Both the position numbers and the translations under genes were made by a program. The notes below the pieces were generated by a model, which worked only from the letters and a program-made list of their open reading frames with translations, was not told the origin of the DNA and ran no database searches. DNA of 64,000 bases from Mycobacterium senriense (GTDB taxonomy: Bacteria > Actinomycetota > Actinomycetes > Mycobacteriales > Mycobacteriaceae): assembly GCF_019668465.1 (NCBI RefSeq), contig NZ_AP024828.1:1240001-1304000 (forward strand), read 5' to 3'. Of the stretch, positions 33,273 to 42,761 are shown piece after piece (position 1 is the first letter of the stretch; each line of letters starts with the position of its first letter).

Positions 33273-34790
33273 TCACACCGAGTATTTCTCGATCAGCCCA
33301 TTCTTGTAGAGCTTGCCGGTGTCGGTGCGCGGCAGCTGCGCTTCGAAGGCGATCGATCGCGGGCACTTGTAGTGCGCCAGCCGGTCTCGCAGCCACGCTG
33401 TCAGCTCGTCGGCGAATTCGTCGGTGGCGTCACCCGGGTCGACGGTCTGCACGGCCGCCACGACGCGCTGGCCCATCTCGTCGTCCGGCACCCCGAACAC
33501 CGCGGCGTCGAGCACCTTCGGGTGGGTGACCAGCAAGTTCTCCGCCTCCTGCGGGTAGATGTTCACCCCGCCGGAGATGATCATGTGGTGGCGCCGGTCC
33601 GTCAGGTACAGGTAGCCCTCGTCGTCGAGGTAGCCGATGTCTCCGACGGTGGCCCAGCCGTGCTTGTCGCGCGATGAGGCGGTTTTCGTTGGGTCATTGA
33701 GGTATTCGAAGGAATAGCTACCCTCGAAGTAGATCTCGCCGGCCTGCCCGGGTGGTAGCTCGTTGCCGTGCTCGTCGAGGATGTGCACGGCACCCCCCAT
33801 GGGCTTGCCGACCGAACCCGGATGCGCCAGCCACTCTTCGGCGGTGATCAACGTCGACCCGTGCGCCTCCGAGGACGCGTAGTACTCGTCGATGATCGGG
33901 CCCCACCAGTCGATCATCTGCTTCTTGATCTCCACCGGGCAAGGCGCGGCGGCGTGCATCACCCGCTGCAGACTGCCAAGGTCGTACGAATGACGAACCC
34001 GCTCAGGCAGTTTCAGCATGCGGGTGAACATCGCCGGGACGAACTGGCCGTGCGTGACGCGGTGCCGCTGGATGACGTCCAGGCAGCCCTCGGCGTCGAA
34101 CTTCTCCATCACCACCGTAGTGATGCCACCGGCCTGCGCGCTCATCGACCACACCGACGGCGCCGTATGGTACAGCGGAGCCGGGCTCAGGTAGATCGAG
34201 TCGGGCGTCATCCAGAAACCAACCAGAGCAGACATCATGCCGGGCGCCTCGGCCGGTGGCACGTGCGGCAATTCGCGCTTGATGCCCTTGGGCCGGCCGG
34301 TGGTGCCCGACGAGTACTGCAGCAGGTCGCCCTCGATCTCGTCGTCGATCGGGGTATCGGGCTGGCCTGCAACGCATTCCGGGTAACGTTCCCAGCCGGG
34401 CAGGTCACCGTCGGCGATCAGCAGCAGTTCCGGCAACCCGCCCGGCAGATGCTCGGCCAGGCCGGCGAGGGTATCGCGCAGCGCCGCCGACCCGATGATC
34501 GCCTTCGCGCTGCTGTTGTCGATGATGTAGGCCGCCTCTGCCGCGGTCAGGTGGGTGTTGATCGGCACGTAGTACAAGCCGCTGCGACGAGCCGCCCACA
34601 TCACCGCGTGGATGTGCTCGTTGTTCTCCATCAGGATGGCGACGGTGTCGCCTTCGCGCAGACCCGCCGCGCGGAACCGGTGCGCCAGCCGATTGGCACG
34701 GGCCTCGAGGTCGTCGAATGTGACGACCGTTCCGGACGGGTACAGGATGACAGCAGCTTTGTCGGCGCCGACGTACGGGCGGATCTGCAT
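33273..34790 (-). CDS. fadD4: Fatty-acyl-CoA/AMP ligase FadD4
   Basis: A 505-residue adenylate-forming ligase that activates a carboxylic acid with ATP, then CoA. Key motifs are the AMP-binding loop YSSGTTGRPKG, the EYYASSEAHGSTLI segment, YLTDRRHHMIISGG with the hinge, and the C-terminal PRTDTGKLYKNGL carrying the catalytic Lys. The start MQIRPYVG at 34790 is preferred; longer frames add sequence without coding character. It corresponds to Rv0214 by position and length class. The crotonase gene follows after three bases. Confidence 0.9.
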   Translation of the reverse strand: MQIRPYVGADKAAVILYPSGTVVTFDDLEARANRLAHRFRAAGLREGDTVAILMENNEHIHAVMWAARRSGLYYVPINTHLTAAEAAYIIDNSSAKAIIGSAALRDTLAGLAEHLPGGLPELLLIADGDLPGWERYPECVAGQPDTPIDDEIEGDLLQYSSGTTGRPKGIKRELPHVPPAEAPGMMSALVGFWMTPDSIYLSPAPLYHTAPSVWSMSAQAGGITTVVMEKFDAEGCLDVIQRHRVTHGQFVPAMFTRMLKLPERVRHSYDLGSLQRVMHAAAPCPVEIKKQMIDWWGPIIDEYYASSEAHGSTLITAEEWLAHPGSVGKPMGGAVHILDEHGNELPPGQAGEIYFEGSYSFEYLNDPTKTASSRDKHGWATVGDIGYLDDEGYLYLTDRRHHMIISGGVNIYPQEAENLLVTHPKVLDAAVFGVPDDEMGQRVVAAVQTVDPGDATDEFADELTAWLRDRLAHYKCPRSIAFEAQLPRTDTGKLYKNGLIEKYSV

Positions 34791-34824
34791 GCGCAGACTG
34801 TACCGCCGCCAAACTTGACGGGTG

Positions 34825-35898
34825 TTAAGTGGTCGCTCCGCCGGGCAGGAGCAGCGCGCTGTCGCCGAATTCATGCCACAGGTAGCCGTGTTCCACCGCC
34901 TCCCGATACGCCCTGGCAACCAGCTGCGGACCGGCGACCGCCTCCAGTAACAACAGGTGCGAGGCGCCGGCATCGTGCCAGCCCGTCACCAGGCCGCCGA
35001 CGACACGACATGGCCGGCCGGGCCCAAGCACCAGATCCGTCCAGCCGTCCACCTGCCGCACCACGCCGTCCGCGCCAGCGGCGGACTCCAGGGCGCGCGT
35101 CACCGTGGTTCCCACCGCGATCACCCGTCCGCCGGTCGCGCGCGTGAAGTTCACCAGTCGCGCGGTCGCGGCGGGCACGTGGAGGGGTTCGGCGACCGGT
35201 GGCTCGCCCACGTCCGCCGACGACACCCCCGCGTGCAGCGTGATCGGCGCGATGGCGATGCCGGCGGCCACGAGGTCGGTGACTAGTTCTGTGCTGAACG
35301 GCCGCGCCGCGCTCGGCATTTCAGCGCTGCCGGGTTGCCTGGCGAAGACCGTCTGGTAGTAGCGCAGCGGCCATGGCCGTGGCACATACGAGTACCGGAT
35401 GGGTCGGCCGTGCCGGACCAGATACGAGGCGACGTCACCCTCCACAACGACTCGCGCGGCCCACAACCGCGCCCCGCGGATCCCCGGTTGCGGGTAGGAC
35501 GACTCGATGACCAGCACGCCGCCGCCCGGCATCTCGATGCGTTCGCCCGGCCGGATGTCGGTCAGGTTCCCCGTCGCGTTGCCCGCCGGCCGGAGTTCGA
35601 CCACCCAGACCAGGGCGGCGAGTGCCGTGGAGAAGTGAATGGCGATCGGCCCTCCGGCGCGGTCACCATCGACGGCGGCGGGCAGGGTGGCCGAGTCGTT
35701 CACCACCAGTAGATCGCCCGGTCGCAGGTAGTCACCGAGGTCGCTGAATCGCGCGTGGTCGACCCTGCCCGGCTGGGCGACCAGCAGCTTCACCGCGTCC
35801 CTGGCGACGCCGCGGGCCTCCGGCGGCTCGGTGGCACCCGACGTCGGCAATCGGTGGAACTGCGTCTGCGGGCTCGGCAGCGTCCATGAGGCGGTCAT
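34825..35898 (-). CDS. QueA-like SAM:tRNA ribosyltransferase-isomerase
   Basis: A 357-residue QueA-family protein; the enzyme transfers the ribosyl part of SAM to 7-deazaguanine in tRNA during queuosine synthesis. Family signatures include YLRPGDLLVVNDSATLPA, SYVPRPWPLRYYQTVFA, ARPFSTELVTDL, PITLHAGVSSA, and AVGTTVTRALES. No other queuosine gene is in the window, and actinobacterial paralogs may act on another substrate. Its start overlaps the SDR gene stop by four bases, so they are co-translated, and both are divergent from soxR. Confidence 0.85.
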   Translation of the reverse strand: MTASWTLPSPQTQFHRLPTSGATEPPEARGVARDAVKLLVAQPGRVDHARFSDLGDYLRPGDLLVVNDSATLPAAVDGDRAGGPIAIHFSTALAALVWVVELRPAGNATGNLTDIRPGERIEMPGGGVLVIESSYPQPGIRGARLWAARVVVEGDVASYLVRHGRPIRYSYVPRPWPLRYYQTVFARQPGSAEMPSAARPFSTELVTDLVAAGIAIAPITLHAGVSSADVGEPPVAEPLHVPAATARLVNFTRATGGRVIAVGTTVTRALESAAGADGVVRQVDGWTDLVLGPGRPCRVVGGLVTGWHDAGASHLLLLEAVAGPQLVARAYREAVEHGYLWHEFGDSALLLPGGATT

Positions 35899-36608
35899 AG
35901 CTGCACTCCCGACGGCGCAAGCTGCGCGGCGCGGTAGCGGCCGGGAGCCGGACGCGTGTCGAGCAATCGCAGCAATGTCGGCACGACGGACGCCGGCTCG
36001 GCACGGTCGGAGATGTCCTCACCAGGGAAGGCGGCCTGGTGCATCTCGGTGCGCATGTCCCCGGGGTCGAAGGCGTACACGCGCACCGCGGGCGTCTCGC
36101 CGGCCAGGACGGCCGATAGTTGGTCGAGCGCGGCCTTCGACGAGCCATACCCGCCCCAGCCCGGGTACGGTTCGACGGCGGCGTCGGAAGTCAGATTGAC
36201 GATCACGCCGGCGTTTTCGGACAGCGCCGGTAACGTGATCTGGATCAGGGCCAGGGGCGCGAACAGGTTCGTCTGGTACACCGTCCATAACTCGCTCGCA
36301 GGGTAATCGGTGAGGACCGGTTGCGGGCTGGGCCCCAGGTGGCTGGCGTTGTTCACCAAGAGGCCAAGCGGCCCGACCGATGCTGCCGCAGCCAACTCGG
36401 CACGGTGCGACGCGTCGGTGACGTCACCGGGCAGCGCGATGAAATTCCGTGAATTCAGTTCTCGGACAGTTGATTCCAGTTCGGAGGCGCGTCGGGCATC
36501 GCCGACGACGGTCCAACCGCGGTCGAGCAGGGCGGCGGCAAGCGCTTTCCCGAAGCCGCGCGAGGCGCCGGTGACAATCGCGACGGGTTGCTGTTTGGGT
36601 TGAGTCAT
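35895..36608 (-). CDS. Short-chain dehydrogenase/reductase
   Basis: A 237-residue SDR. It has the N-terminal NAD(P) loop TGASRGFGKA, the NNAS motif (LLVNNASHLG), a catalytic Ser in VIVNLTSDAA, and the active-site YGSSK (YxxxK). Substrate unknown. I used the ATG at 36608, for which the GGGGGG run provides a ribosome site; an ATG three codons earlier (36617) is possible. Divergent from soxR with a 21-bp dyad between them, so SoxR control is likely. It overlaps the QueA-like gene downstream. Confidence 0.87.
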   Translation of the reverse strand: MTQPKQQPVAIVTGASRGFGKALAAALLDRGWTVVGDARRASELESTVRELNSRNFIALPGDVTDASHRAELAAAASVGPLGLLVNNASHLGPSPQPVLTDYPASELWTVYQTNLFAPLALIQITLPALSENAGVIVNLTSDAAVEPYPGWGGYGSSKAALDQLSAVLAGETPAVRVYAFDPGDMRTEMHQAAFPGEDISDRAEPASVVPTLLRLLDTRPAPGRYRAAQLAPSGVQL

Positions 36609-36625
36609 GCCCCCCATACTGATAG

Positions 36626-36646
36626 TTGAAGTAAAGTTTAAGTCAA
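36626..36646. promoter_or_regulatory. SoxR-type operator dyad
   Basis: A 21-bp interrupted palindrome, TTGA-nn-TAAA-n-TTTA-nn-TCAA, centred in the 61-base gap between the SDR start and soxR. AT-rich symmetry of this length and position is typical of MerR-family operators. It would control both directions. Confidence 0.65.
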
Positions 36647-36669
36647 GTCATGAATTCGAGAAGGCCACA

Positions 36670-37137
36670 ATGGATAAGCGAGACTTGTTCACCGTCAGTG
36701 AGATAGCGAACCGCAGCGGCTTCGCGGCGTCGGCGATCCGGTTCTATGAGAGCCAGGGCCTGATCACCGCGACCCGGACCACCGGTGGCCAGCGCCGCTT
36801 CGAGCGGCAGATGCTGCGACGCCTGGCCTTCATCAAGGCCGCCCGCAACGTCGGCTTGAGCCTGGATGAGATCGCCGAGGCACTCGCCACACTTCCGGAT
36901 GGCCGCACGCCGACCCGCGCCGACTGGGGCCGACTGTCCAAAACCTGGCGCGCCCGCCTCGACGATCAGATCGCCGGCTTGGTCGCGCTGCGCGACAACC
37001 TCGACTCGTGTATCGGCTGCGGTTGCCTGTCGCTGAAGCGCTGCACCATCTCCAACCCGGGCGACCAGGCGGCCAGCACCGGAGCGGGAGCGATGTACCT
37101 GCCGAGATCGCTACGGCGGCGGGCGATTAGCGGCTAG
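36670..37137 (+). CDS. soxR: Redox-sensitive transcriptional regulator SoxR
   Basis: A 155-residue MerR-family regulator. The N-terminal winged helix (VSEIANRSGFAASAIRFYE) is followed by a dimerisation helix and a [2Fe-2S] site with Cys114, Cys117, Cys119 and Cys125 (CIGCGC, then C), the same spacing as SoxR of enterobacteria. SoxR senses redox-cycling agents through cluster oxidation and activates from a stretched promoter. The start MDKRDLF is preferred over the upstream in-frame start, which would overlap the operator. It is divergent from the SDR-QueA pair and converges on pckA. Confidence 0.93.
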   Translation: MDKRDLFTVSEIANRSGFAASAIRFYESQGLITATRTTGGQRRFERQMLRRLAFIKAARNVGLSLDEIAEALATLPDGRTPTRADWGRLSKTWRARLDDQIAGLVALRDNLDSCIGCGCLSLKRCTISNPGDQAASTGAGAMYLPRSLRRRAISG

Positions 37138-37145
37138 CGGCCGTC

Positions 37146-37161
37146 GCGGGTCTTAACCCGC
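37146..37161. terminator. Hairpin between soxR and pckA ends
   Basis: A 6-bp stem GCGGGT/ACCCGC with loop CTTA. It overlaps the pckA stop codon and sits just after the soxR stop, so it could serve both convergent genes. There is no U-run, as is usual in mycobacteria. Confidence 0.4.
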
Positions 37162-38979
37162 TTCGGACAGCCGCTGCTTGAGCGCCTCGAACTCGTCGCG
37201 GACGCCGGTGGGCAGCTTGTCGCCGACGAACTCGAACCACTCCTCGATCAGGGGCAGTTCCTCGCGCCACTCGGCGGGGTCGACCGCCAGCGCCTTGGCT
37301 ACGTCGGCGCCATCGACGTCCAGGCCGTCCAGGTCAAGGTCGTCGGCGGTCGGCACGATGCCGATCGGGGTGTCCTGGCCGCCGGCCTGGTGCTCGATGC
37401 GGTCCACGATCCACTTGAGCACCCGGCTGTTCTCGCCAAAGCCCGGCCACAGAAAGCCACCGTCTTCGTCGCGGCGGAACCAGTTGACGAAGAACACCTT
37501 CGGCATCTTGGACTCGTCGGAGTTCTTGCCCAGGTCGATCCAGTGCTGGAAGTAGTCACCGACGTGGTAGCCCAGGAACGGCAGCATGGCCATCGGGTCG
37601 CGGCGCACGGTGCCGACCTTGCCCTCGGCGGCGGCGGTCTGCTCGCTGCCCATGGTGGCTCCCATGAACACGCCGTGCTGCCAGTCGCGGGCCTGCGTCA
37701 CCAGCGGCACCGTGGTCTTGCGGCGGGCGCCGAACAGGATGCCCGAGATCGGCACGCCCTGCGGGTCGTCCCACTCCGGCGCCAGGATCGGGCACTGCGA
37801 CATCGGGGTGCAGTAGCGCGAGTTGGGGTGCGCGGCCTTCTCGCCGGAATCGGGCGTCCAGTCGCGGCCCTTCCAGTCGGTCAGGTGCTCCGGCTCGCCC
37901 TCGAGGCCCTCCCACCACACGTCGTTGTCGTCGGTGAGCGCCACGTTGGTGAAGACGGTGTTGCCGGCCTCGATGGTGCGCATGGCGTTGGGGTTGGACT
38001 TCCAGTTGGTGCCCGGCGCGACGCCGAAGAAACCGAACTCGGGGTTGACCGCGTACAGGCGGCCGTCCTTGCCGAACCGCATCCAGGCGATGTCGTCACC
38101 GAGCGTCTCGGCGCGCCAGCCCGGAATGGTCGGCTGCAGCATGGCGAGGTTGGTCTTGCCGCACGCCGACGGGAAGGCCGCGGCGAAGTAGTAGGCCTTG
38201 TTCTCCGGGGAGATGAGCTTGAGGATCAGCATGTGCTCGGCGAGCCAGCCCTCGTCGTGGGCCATCGCCGAGGCGATCCGCAGCGAGTAGCATTTCTTGC
38301 CCAGCAGCGCGTTGCCGCCGTATCCCGAGCCGTAGCTCATGATTTCGCGGGTCTCGGGGAAGTGGGTGATGTATTTGGTGTCGTTGCACGGCCACGGCAC
38401 GTCCTTTTGGCCCGGCTCCAGCGGCGCGCCCACCGAGTGCATCGCCTTCACGAAGAATCCGTCGTCGCCGATCTTCTCCAGGGCGGCCTTGCCCATCCGG
38501 GTCATCACCTTCATCGAGATGACGACGTACTCGGAGTCGGTGATCTCCACGCCCAGCTTGGGGTCCTCGGCGCCCAGGGGACCCATGCAGAACGGCACCA
38601 CCCACATGGTGCGGCCGCGCATGCAGCCGCGGTACAGGTCGGTCATGGTGGACCGCATCTCGGACGGGTCCATCCAGTTGTTGGTCGGCCCGGCGTCGAT
38701 CTGACGCTCGGAACAGATGAAGGTCCGGGACTCCACGCGCGCCACGTCGGACGGGTCCGAGAGCGCCAGGTAGGAGTTCGGGTGCTTCTTCTCGTTGAGC
38801 TTCTTGAGCGTGCCGGCCTCGACCAGCTGGGTGGCCAGCCGGTTGAACTCCTCGTCGGAGCCGTCAGCGAAGATCACCCGGTCGGGTTGGGTGAGTTCGG
38901 CGACCTCCTGCACCCATGACAGCAGGCCCTGGTGGTTCGTGGGTGCCGTGTCCAAACCGGGAATGGTCGCTGAGGTCAT
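37153..38979 (-). CDS. pckA: Phosphoenolpyruvate carboxykinase (GTP)
   Basis: A 608-residue GTP-dependent PEP carboxykinase, which converts oxaloacetate to PEP for gluconeogenesis. Visible signatures are the kinase P-loop [43 protein letters not shown] and the [20 protein letters not shown] segment (here [16 protein letters not shown]). Length matches M. tuberculosis PckA (Rv0211). The ribosome site AGGAGAG is well placed. The 160-base gap upstream separates it from the Rv0210-like gene. This gene is needed for growth on fatty acids, which fits the lipid genes around it. Confidence 0.96.
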   Translation of the reverse strand: MTSATIPGLDTAPTNHQGLLSWVQEVAELTQPDRVIFADGSDEEFNRLATQLVEAGTLKKLNEKKHPNSYLALSDPSDVARVESRTFICSERQIDAGPTNNWMDPSEMRSTMTDLYRGCMRGRTMWVVPFCMGPLGAEDPKLGVEITDSEYVVISMKVMTRMGKAALEKIGDDGFFVKAMHSVGAPLEPGQKDVPWPCNDTKYITHFPETREIMSYGSGYGGNALLGKKCYSLRIASAMAHDEGWLAEHMLILKLISPENKAYYFAAAFPSACGKTNLAMLQPTIPGWRAETLGDDIAWMRFGKDGRLYAVNPEFGFFGVAPGTNWKSNPNAMRTIEAGNTVFTNVALTDDNDVWWEGLEGEPEHLTDWKGRDWTPDSGEKAAHPNSRYCTPMSQCPILAPEWDDPQGVPISGILFGARRKTTVPLVTQARDWQHGVFMGATMGSEQTAAAEGKVGTVRRDPMAMLPFLGYHVGDYFQHWIDLGKNSDESKMPKVFFVNWFRRDEDGGFLWPGFGENSRVLKWIVDRIEHQAGGQDTPIGIVPTADDLDLDGLDVDGADVAKALAVDPAEWREELPLIEEWFEFVGDKLPTGVRDEFEALKQRLSEAG

Positions 38980-39140
38980 CGAACTCTCCTGGATTCATCT
39001 GCGTATCGGGCTGGTGTTGCTCGCTATGCTCTCGCCCACACAATTAAGGAATTGGTGGCGTTAACTACAGGTTATCGTGAGGACCTTGTCGGGTGAGTCT
39101 CGGGCAGGTATAAGCCTTCTCACAACAACGATTCAGAAGC

Positions 39141-40685
39141 TCACGACTGGTCGCCATCTTCGCTCCTCGAAGCGGGTTTTTCGGTCTCGTCACCGGCGTC
39201 GTCTTCGGAGTGACTTTCGCCTTCTCGTATACCCGGTTCTCCCAGTTCTGCACGCACGGCCGCCAGGGCCGCCGTCACCGCGGGCATCTCCCGATCGCGT
39301 GCCGCCGAGGCCCGCGCGGCAGCCAGGGCGTGCTCGCGCAGTTCGGTGTCGATGACGCCCACCGAGGCGGACAATTCCGCGTTCTCGGCCTCGTCCTGGG
39401 CCAGCAGCGCCTTGCTCAACACCGACTCGGCGACCAGCACCCGGGTGGCGACCAGCTCCTCGGCGACCGACTGCAGCGAGGCCGTGACGTCGCTCGCCCA
39501 GCGGTCCAGCAGCGCCCGATCGTGCAGCAGCGCACGGAGGTTGATCACCATGAAGGTGAGCCCCAGCGAGATCGCCACGCATGCCAGTGCCGCGACGACG
39601 GCCAGCGCGGGATTCAGCCGCGAGGCCAGGCCGCTCATCAGCCGGCTCAGCGTCAGCGCCACCCCCAAGCCGAATCCGACGCCGAGCAGGACCGTCAGCC
39701 ACGTTTCCTGGCGCCGCGATTTCAGCGGCGGCGGGGAGACGTCCACCGCCGGCAGTTGCTCGACCGGCGGCAGCTCCATCGGCACATCCATCGCCTGCGC
39801 CACCTCGGCCAGTTGCGCGTCGGTGCTTTCGCTGACCTCGGCGACCACCCCGTCCAGCTGGTCACGAGTGACCGCCTCGAAGCCGGACATATTGCGCCGC
39901 GACAAACCCGCCGCGTACTCCTGCAGTTCGGTGCGCACGGCCGCGCACCGGTTACGGGCCGAGTGCGACAGCGCGACCCGAGCCTGCTGGATTTGACTGC
40001 GCAGCATGATGGTGCGCTCGCTTTTCGCCTGACGCCGCTGCTGCAACGCGGCGCTGCGCTCCTCGCGCAGCGCCTCGACCCGAGCCCGCCGACCCGACCC
40101 CTCGACCTCGCGGTCAAACCGCCGCGCCACCGTCTGCAGGCGAGATTCCCACGCCCGCAACCGGTTTCGCCGGGCAAGATCGGGGTCTTCGAGTTGCGCC
40201 GAGACGGTGTCGACCAGGTCGTCGACTTCGGGGTCGCCCAGGTCGGGCAGGGCCGCCGCACCCACCCAGGGCGCCCGGCCGTAGCGGGCCGCGTGCGCGC
40301 CCAGCACGTCGCAGTTGGCGGCGACGATGTCGCGCCAGTTGAGATGCACGTCGACCTTGGACACCACACCGACGACCGCATCGGTGTGCTCGGTCGCGGC
40401 GTCCAGCAGGGCACAGTCCGACGGCGTCAGGTTGGCCGCCGCGGAAACGACGAACACCACGACCGTCGGCACCTCGCCCGGCCCCAGGTCCGTCGACTCC
40501 ACGAATTTGTGTTGCGGCAGCCGCTTCCGCAGGGCGTCGGCCACCGCCGTGACCCCGGCCATCCACGGACCGGTCACCAGTACCACGTCGCGGCGCTGAA
40601 TCGCCGGCGGATCCAGCCCCGGCCCGGCAGCCGCCACCAGGGCGTCCACCGCGGCGACGGGATCGTCGCCCGTCTCGCCGCTCAC
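39141..40685 (-). CDS. Membrane GTPase-like protein, Rv0210-like
   Basis: A 514-residue protein starting at a GTG that overlaps the previous stop by four bases. It has a degenerate Walker A (VTGPWMAGVTA), a G4-like motif (VVSKVDVHLNW), a coiled-coil-rich middle (RFDREVEGSGRRARVEALREE region) and two adjacent membrane segments (TWLTVLLGVGFGLGVALTL and LAVVAALACVAISLGLTFMV). The C-terminal tail is acidic. This plan resembles bacterial dynamin-like proteins, but that is inference. It pairs with the Rv0209-like gene, and the pair is conserved next to pckA. Confidence 0.75.
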   Translation of the reverse strand: MSGETGDDPVAAVDALVAAAGPGLDPPAIQRRDVVLVTGPWMAGVTAVADALRKRLPQHKFVESTDLGPGEVPTVVVFVVSAAANLTPSDCALLDAATEHTDAVVGVVSKVDVHLNWRDIVAANCDVLGAHAARYGRAPWVGAAALPDLGDPEVDDLVDTVSAQLEDPDLARRNRLRAWESRLQTVARRFDREVEGSGRRARVEALREERSAALQQRRQAKSERTIMLRSQIQQARVALSHSARNRCAAVRTELQEYAAGLSRRNMSGFEAVTRDQLDGVVAEVSESTDAQLAEVAQAMDVPMELPPVEQLPAVDVSPPPLKSRRQETWLTVLLGVGFGLGVALTLSRLMSGLASRLNPALAVVAALACVAISLGLTFMVINLRALLHDRALLDRWASDVTASLQSVAEELVATRVLVAESVLSKALLAQDEAENAELSASVGVIDTELREHALAAARASAARDREMPAVTAALAAVRAELGEPGIREGESHSEDDAGDETEKPASRSEDGDQS

Positions 40686-41809
40686 CAGGATTCCCCCGGC
40701 AGCGAGCCGCACGCCTGCGACCACAGCCGCAGCGATCCGCGCGCGATGTCGGCGCCGCAGGCGCGGTGCAGTTCGGTGGCGGACGCGCGGCTGTAGCGCT
40801 GCCACCGGACCGCCCGCGGCAGGTGCCCGGACGGGTCGCGATGCGCGTCGAGGGGTCGCGGGTTGCCCGGCTCCAGTCCGGCTGCCTCGGCCAGGTCGAC
40901 GGCGGCCGCCATGCGGGCGACGACGGTGTCGTCGCGGGACAGGAACCCGCTGATGCGCTCGGCGAGCGTGCCGCCCCCGGCGGCCAGTGCCTCGAGCTCG
41001 GCGACGGCGTCCAGCACCCGCTGATAGCGCGCCTCGGCGCCCAGCGCGCCGATTTTGGCCAGGACGGCGTCGACGCCGCTCATCCGGTGCAGCAGGGTCA
41101 GCACCTGGGCGGGGGTCCGGCCATGCCGGAGCGCGGCGACCGCCAGCGCGGTGCCGAACAGGTGGAGGGTGCCGAGCAGGCGCTGCCGCACCTCGGTCGG
41201 CACAGGGGCGTCGGCGGCCAGGAATGCGGCGAAGGAGCCGTCGAAGCGCGCGGTGCCGGGGTGAGCGGCGAGTGCGGACAGCGCCGTCCACTGGGCGCTG
41301 TCCAAATCGTCGAGCGCGGCGACGGCGAGCAGACCCGTCATCGGTTCCATGGGCACGCCGATCAGCGCCGCGAACTCCGTGCACCTGGCGCGCGCCGCCG
41401 CGACCGGACTGTCGCCGCCCCGGCCGGACAGCGAGCCGGCCAGGTCGGCCTTGTTCAGCACGGCCAGCACCGGGCGCCCGGCCGCTGAGGCCTGGGCGAT
41501 GGCCTGGGTGTCCTCGGGCTTGACCACCTCCGTGATCACGTAGACCACCGCGTCGACGGCGCGCTCGGTCGCCGGGCTGTCGACCGAGATGCCCGCCGCG
41601 CGTCCCGCGCCGTCCAGGGCGCGGCGCACGGTGCGGCAGCCGACCCCCCGGCGGCCGCGCACAACCACGCGCAGGGGCGCGGCGGACCGCCGCGCGATCG
41701 CCGTCAGGCGCGGGTCGACGTGGCCGGCGGCGAAGCGCGCCAGCTCGTCGACGAAACTCTGGTGTCCTTGTCCCCTCATATCCCGCCTGTTCGGTCTGGA
41801 TGACCCCAT
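40682..41809 (-). CDS. GTPase-like protein, Rv0209-like
   Basis: A 375-residue soluble protein with a P-loop-like GRRGVGCRTV near residue 57, a strand with TERAVDAVVYVITEVV, and a clear G4 motif LNKADL. The rest is helical and Ala-rich. It looks like a GTPase relative with a loose switch region. It is translated directly before the Rv0210-like membrane partner (4-base overlap). The start may be 41809 (MGSSRPNRRD) or the ATG ten codons later at 41779 (MRGQGHQSF). Divergent from trmB. Confidence 0.75.
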   Translation of the reverse strand: MGSSRPNRRDMRGQGHQSFVDELARFAAGHVDPRLTAIARRSAAPLRVVVRGRRGVGCRTVRRALDGAGRAAGISVDSPATERAVDAVVYVITEVVKPEDTQAIAQASAAGRPVLAVLNKADLAGSLSGRGGDSPVAAARARCTEFAALIGVPMEPMTGLLAVAALDDLDSAQWTALSALAAHPGTARFDGSFAAFLAADAPVPTEVRQRLLGTLHLFGTALAVAALRHGRTPAQVLTLLHRMSGVDAVLAKIGALGAEARYQRVLDAVAELEALAAGGGTLAERISGFLSRDDTVVARMAAAVDLAEAAGLEPGNPRPLDAHRDPSGHLPRAVRWQRYSRASATELHRACGADIARGSLRLWSQACGSLPGESW

Positions 41810-41929
41810 GCCCGGCCGGCGTCGCCGCTACCGGAGGCAGCGCCGGGCCCGAGCAGTCCCACCGAATGGTGGCACCCACGTCACCAAGAAGCGAGCCACC
41901 GTTAATGAGTTACCAGGTGGAGGCAACTG

Positions 41930-42754
41930 TTGGGTATCAATCCGGACCAGGGGCGGCTACATCCGAGGTTTATAGGCCACCATGGACAAATGCATCCGCA
42001 GCGCGGGGTGGCGATGTCTGCCGACACGCCGACCGAGGGTTCGGACCGCCCCGACCAGCGCTATCTCCCGGCCACGGCGTTCCGATCGCGACGATCGGCC
42101 CTGTCCGATGCCCAGCGCCAGACCTGGGAACGGCGCTGGCCCGAGCTCGGCTTGTCGGTGGGCGCCGCAACCGACGAACCCGACAGCTCCGAACCCACCC
42201 TGGACACCCGCGCCTGGTTCGGGCGACAGGCACCGGTGATACTCGAAATCGGTTGTGGCAGTGGCATATCCACGCTGGCGATGGCCAAAGATGAACCCGG
42301 TATCGATGTGGTCGCGGTGGAGATCTACCGGCGCGGGCTGGCGCAGCTGCTGTGCGCGATCGACCGCGACAACGTCAACAACATCCGGCTGATCCGCGGC
42401 AATGCCCTGGATGTCCTGCAACGCCTCATCGCGCCGGGTTCGTTGACCGGCGTACGCGTCTTCTTTCCCGATCCGTGGCCGAAGGCGCGGCACCACAAAC
42501 GCCGGTTCCTGCAGCCGGGCACGATTGGCTTGATAGCCGACCGGCTACTCCCTGGTGGTGTCCTGCACGTTGCGACGGACCACGCCGGCTACGCCGAGCA
42601 CATCGCCGAGGTCGGCGCGGGCGAACCCCGGCTGCACCCGGCCGATCCCGACAGTGCGCTGCCGATCTCGACCGCGCGCCCGACCACCAAGTACGAGACG
42701 AAGGCTCAAGAAGCGGGCAGCGCCGTCACCGAATTCATTTGGCTTAGACGATGA
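41930..42754 (+). CDS. trmB: tRNA (guanine-N7)-methyltransferase TrmB
   Basis: A SAM-dependent methyltransferase that makes m7G46 in tRNA. Diagnostic motifs are LEIGCGSGISTLAMA (SAM site), VAVEIYRRGLAQLL, and the TrmB-specific VFFPDPWPKARHHKRR. The C-terminus reads TKYETKAQEAG. The TTG at 41930 has a strong GGTGGAGG six bases upstream and gives 274 residues; ATGs at 41990 and 42014 are alternatives, the latter with GGGGTGG close by. Similarity to Rv0208c seems to extend to HHGQMHPQRGV, upstream of 42014, which favours an early start. Confidence 0.92.
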   Translation: MGINPDQGRLHPRFIGHHGQMHPQRGVAMSADTPTEGSDRPDQRYLPATAFRSRRSALSDAQRQTWERRWPELGLSVGAATDEPDSSEPTLDTRAWFGRQAPVILEIGCGSGISTLAMAKDEPGIDVVAVEIYRRGLAQLLCAIDRDNVNNIRLIRGNALDVLQRLIAPGSLTGVRVFFPDPWPKARHHKRRFLQPGTIGLIADRLLPGGVLHVATDHAGYAEHIAEVGAGEPRLHPADPDSALPISTARPTTKYETKAQEAGSAVTEFIWLRR

Positions 42755-42761
42755 GTAGGCG

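Noticed and set aside
33768..35147. A 459-codon plus-strand ORF
   Set aside because: It covers fadD4 and part of the QueA-like gene on the other strand and shows no protein family pattern.
37390..38919. A 509-codon plus-strand ORF
   Set aside because: It is antisense to pckA, which has every expected motif; the translation is His/Val/Arg-rich with no domain.
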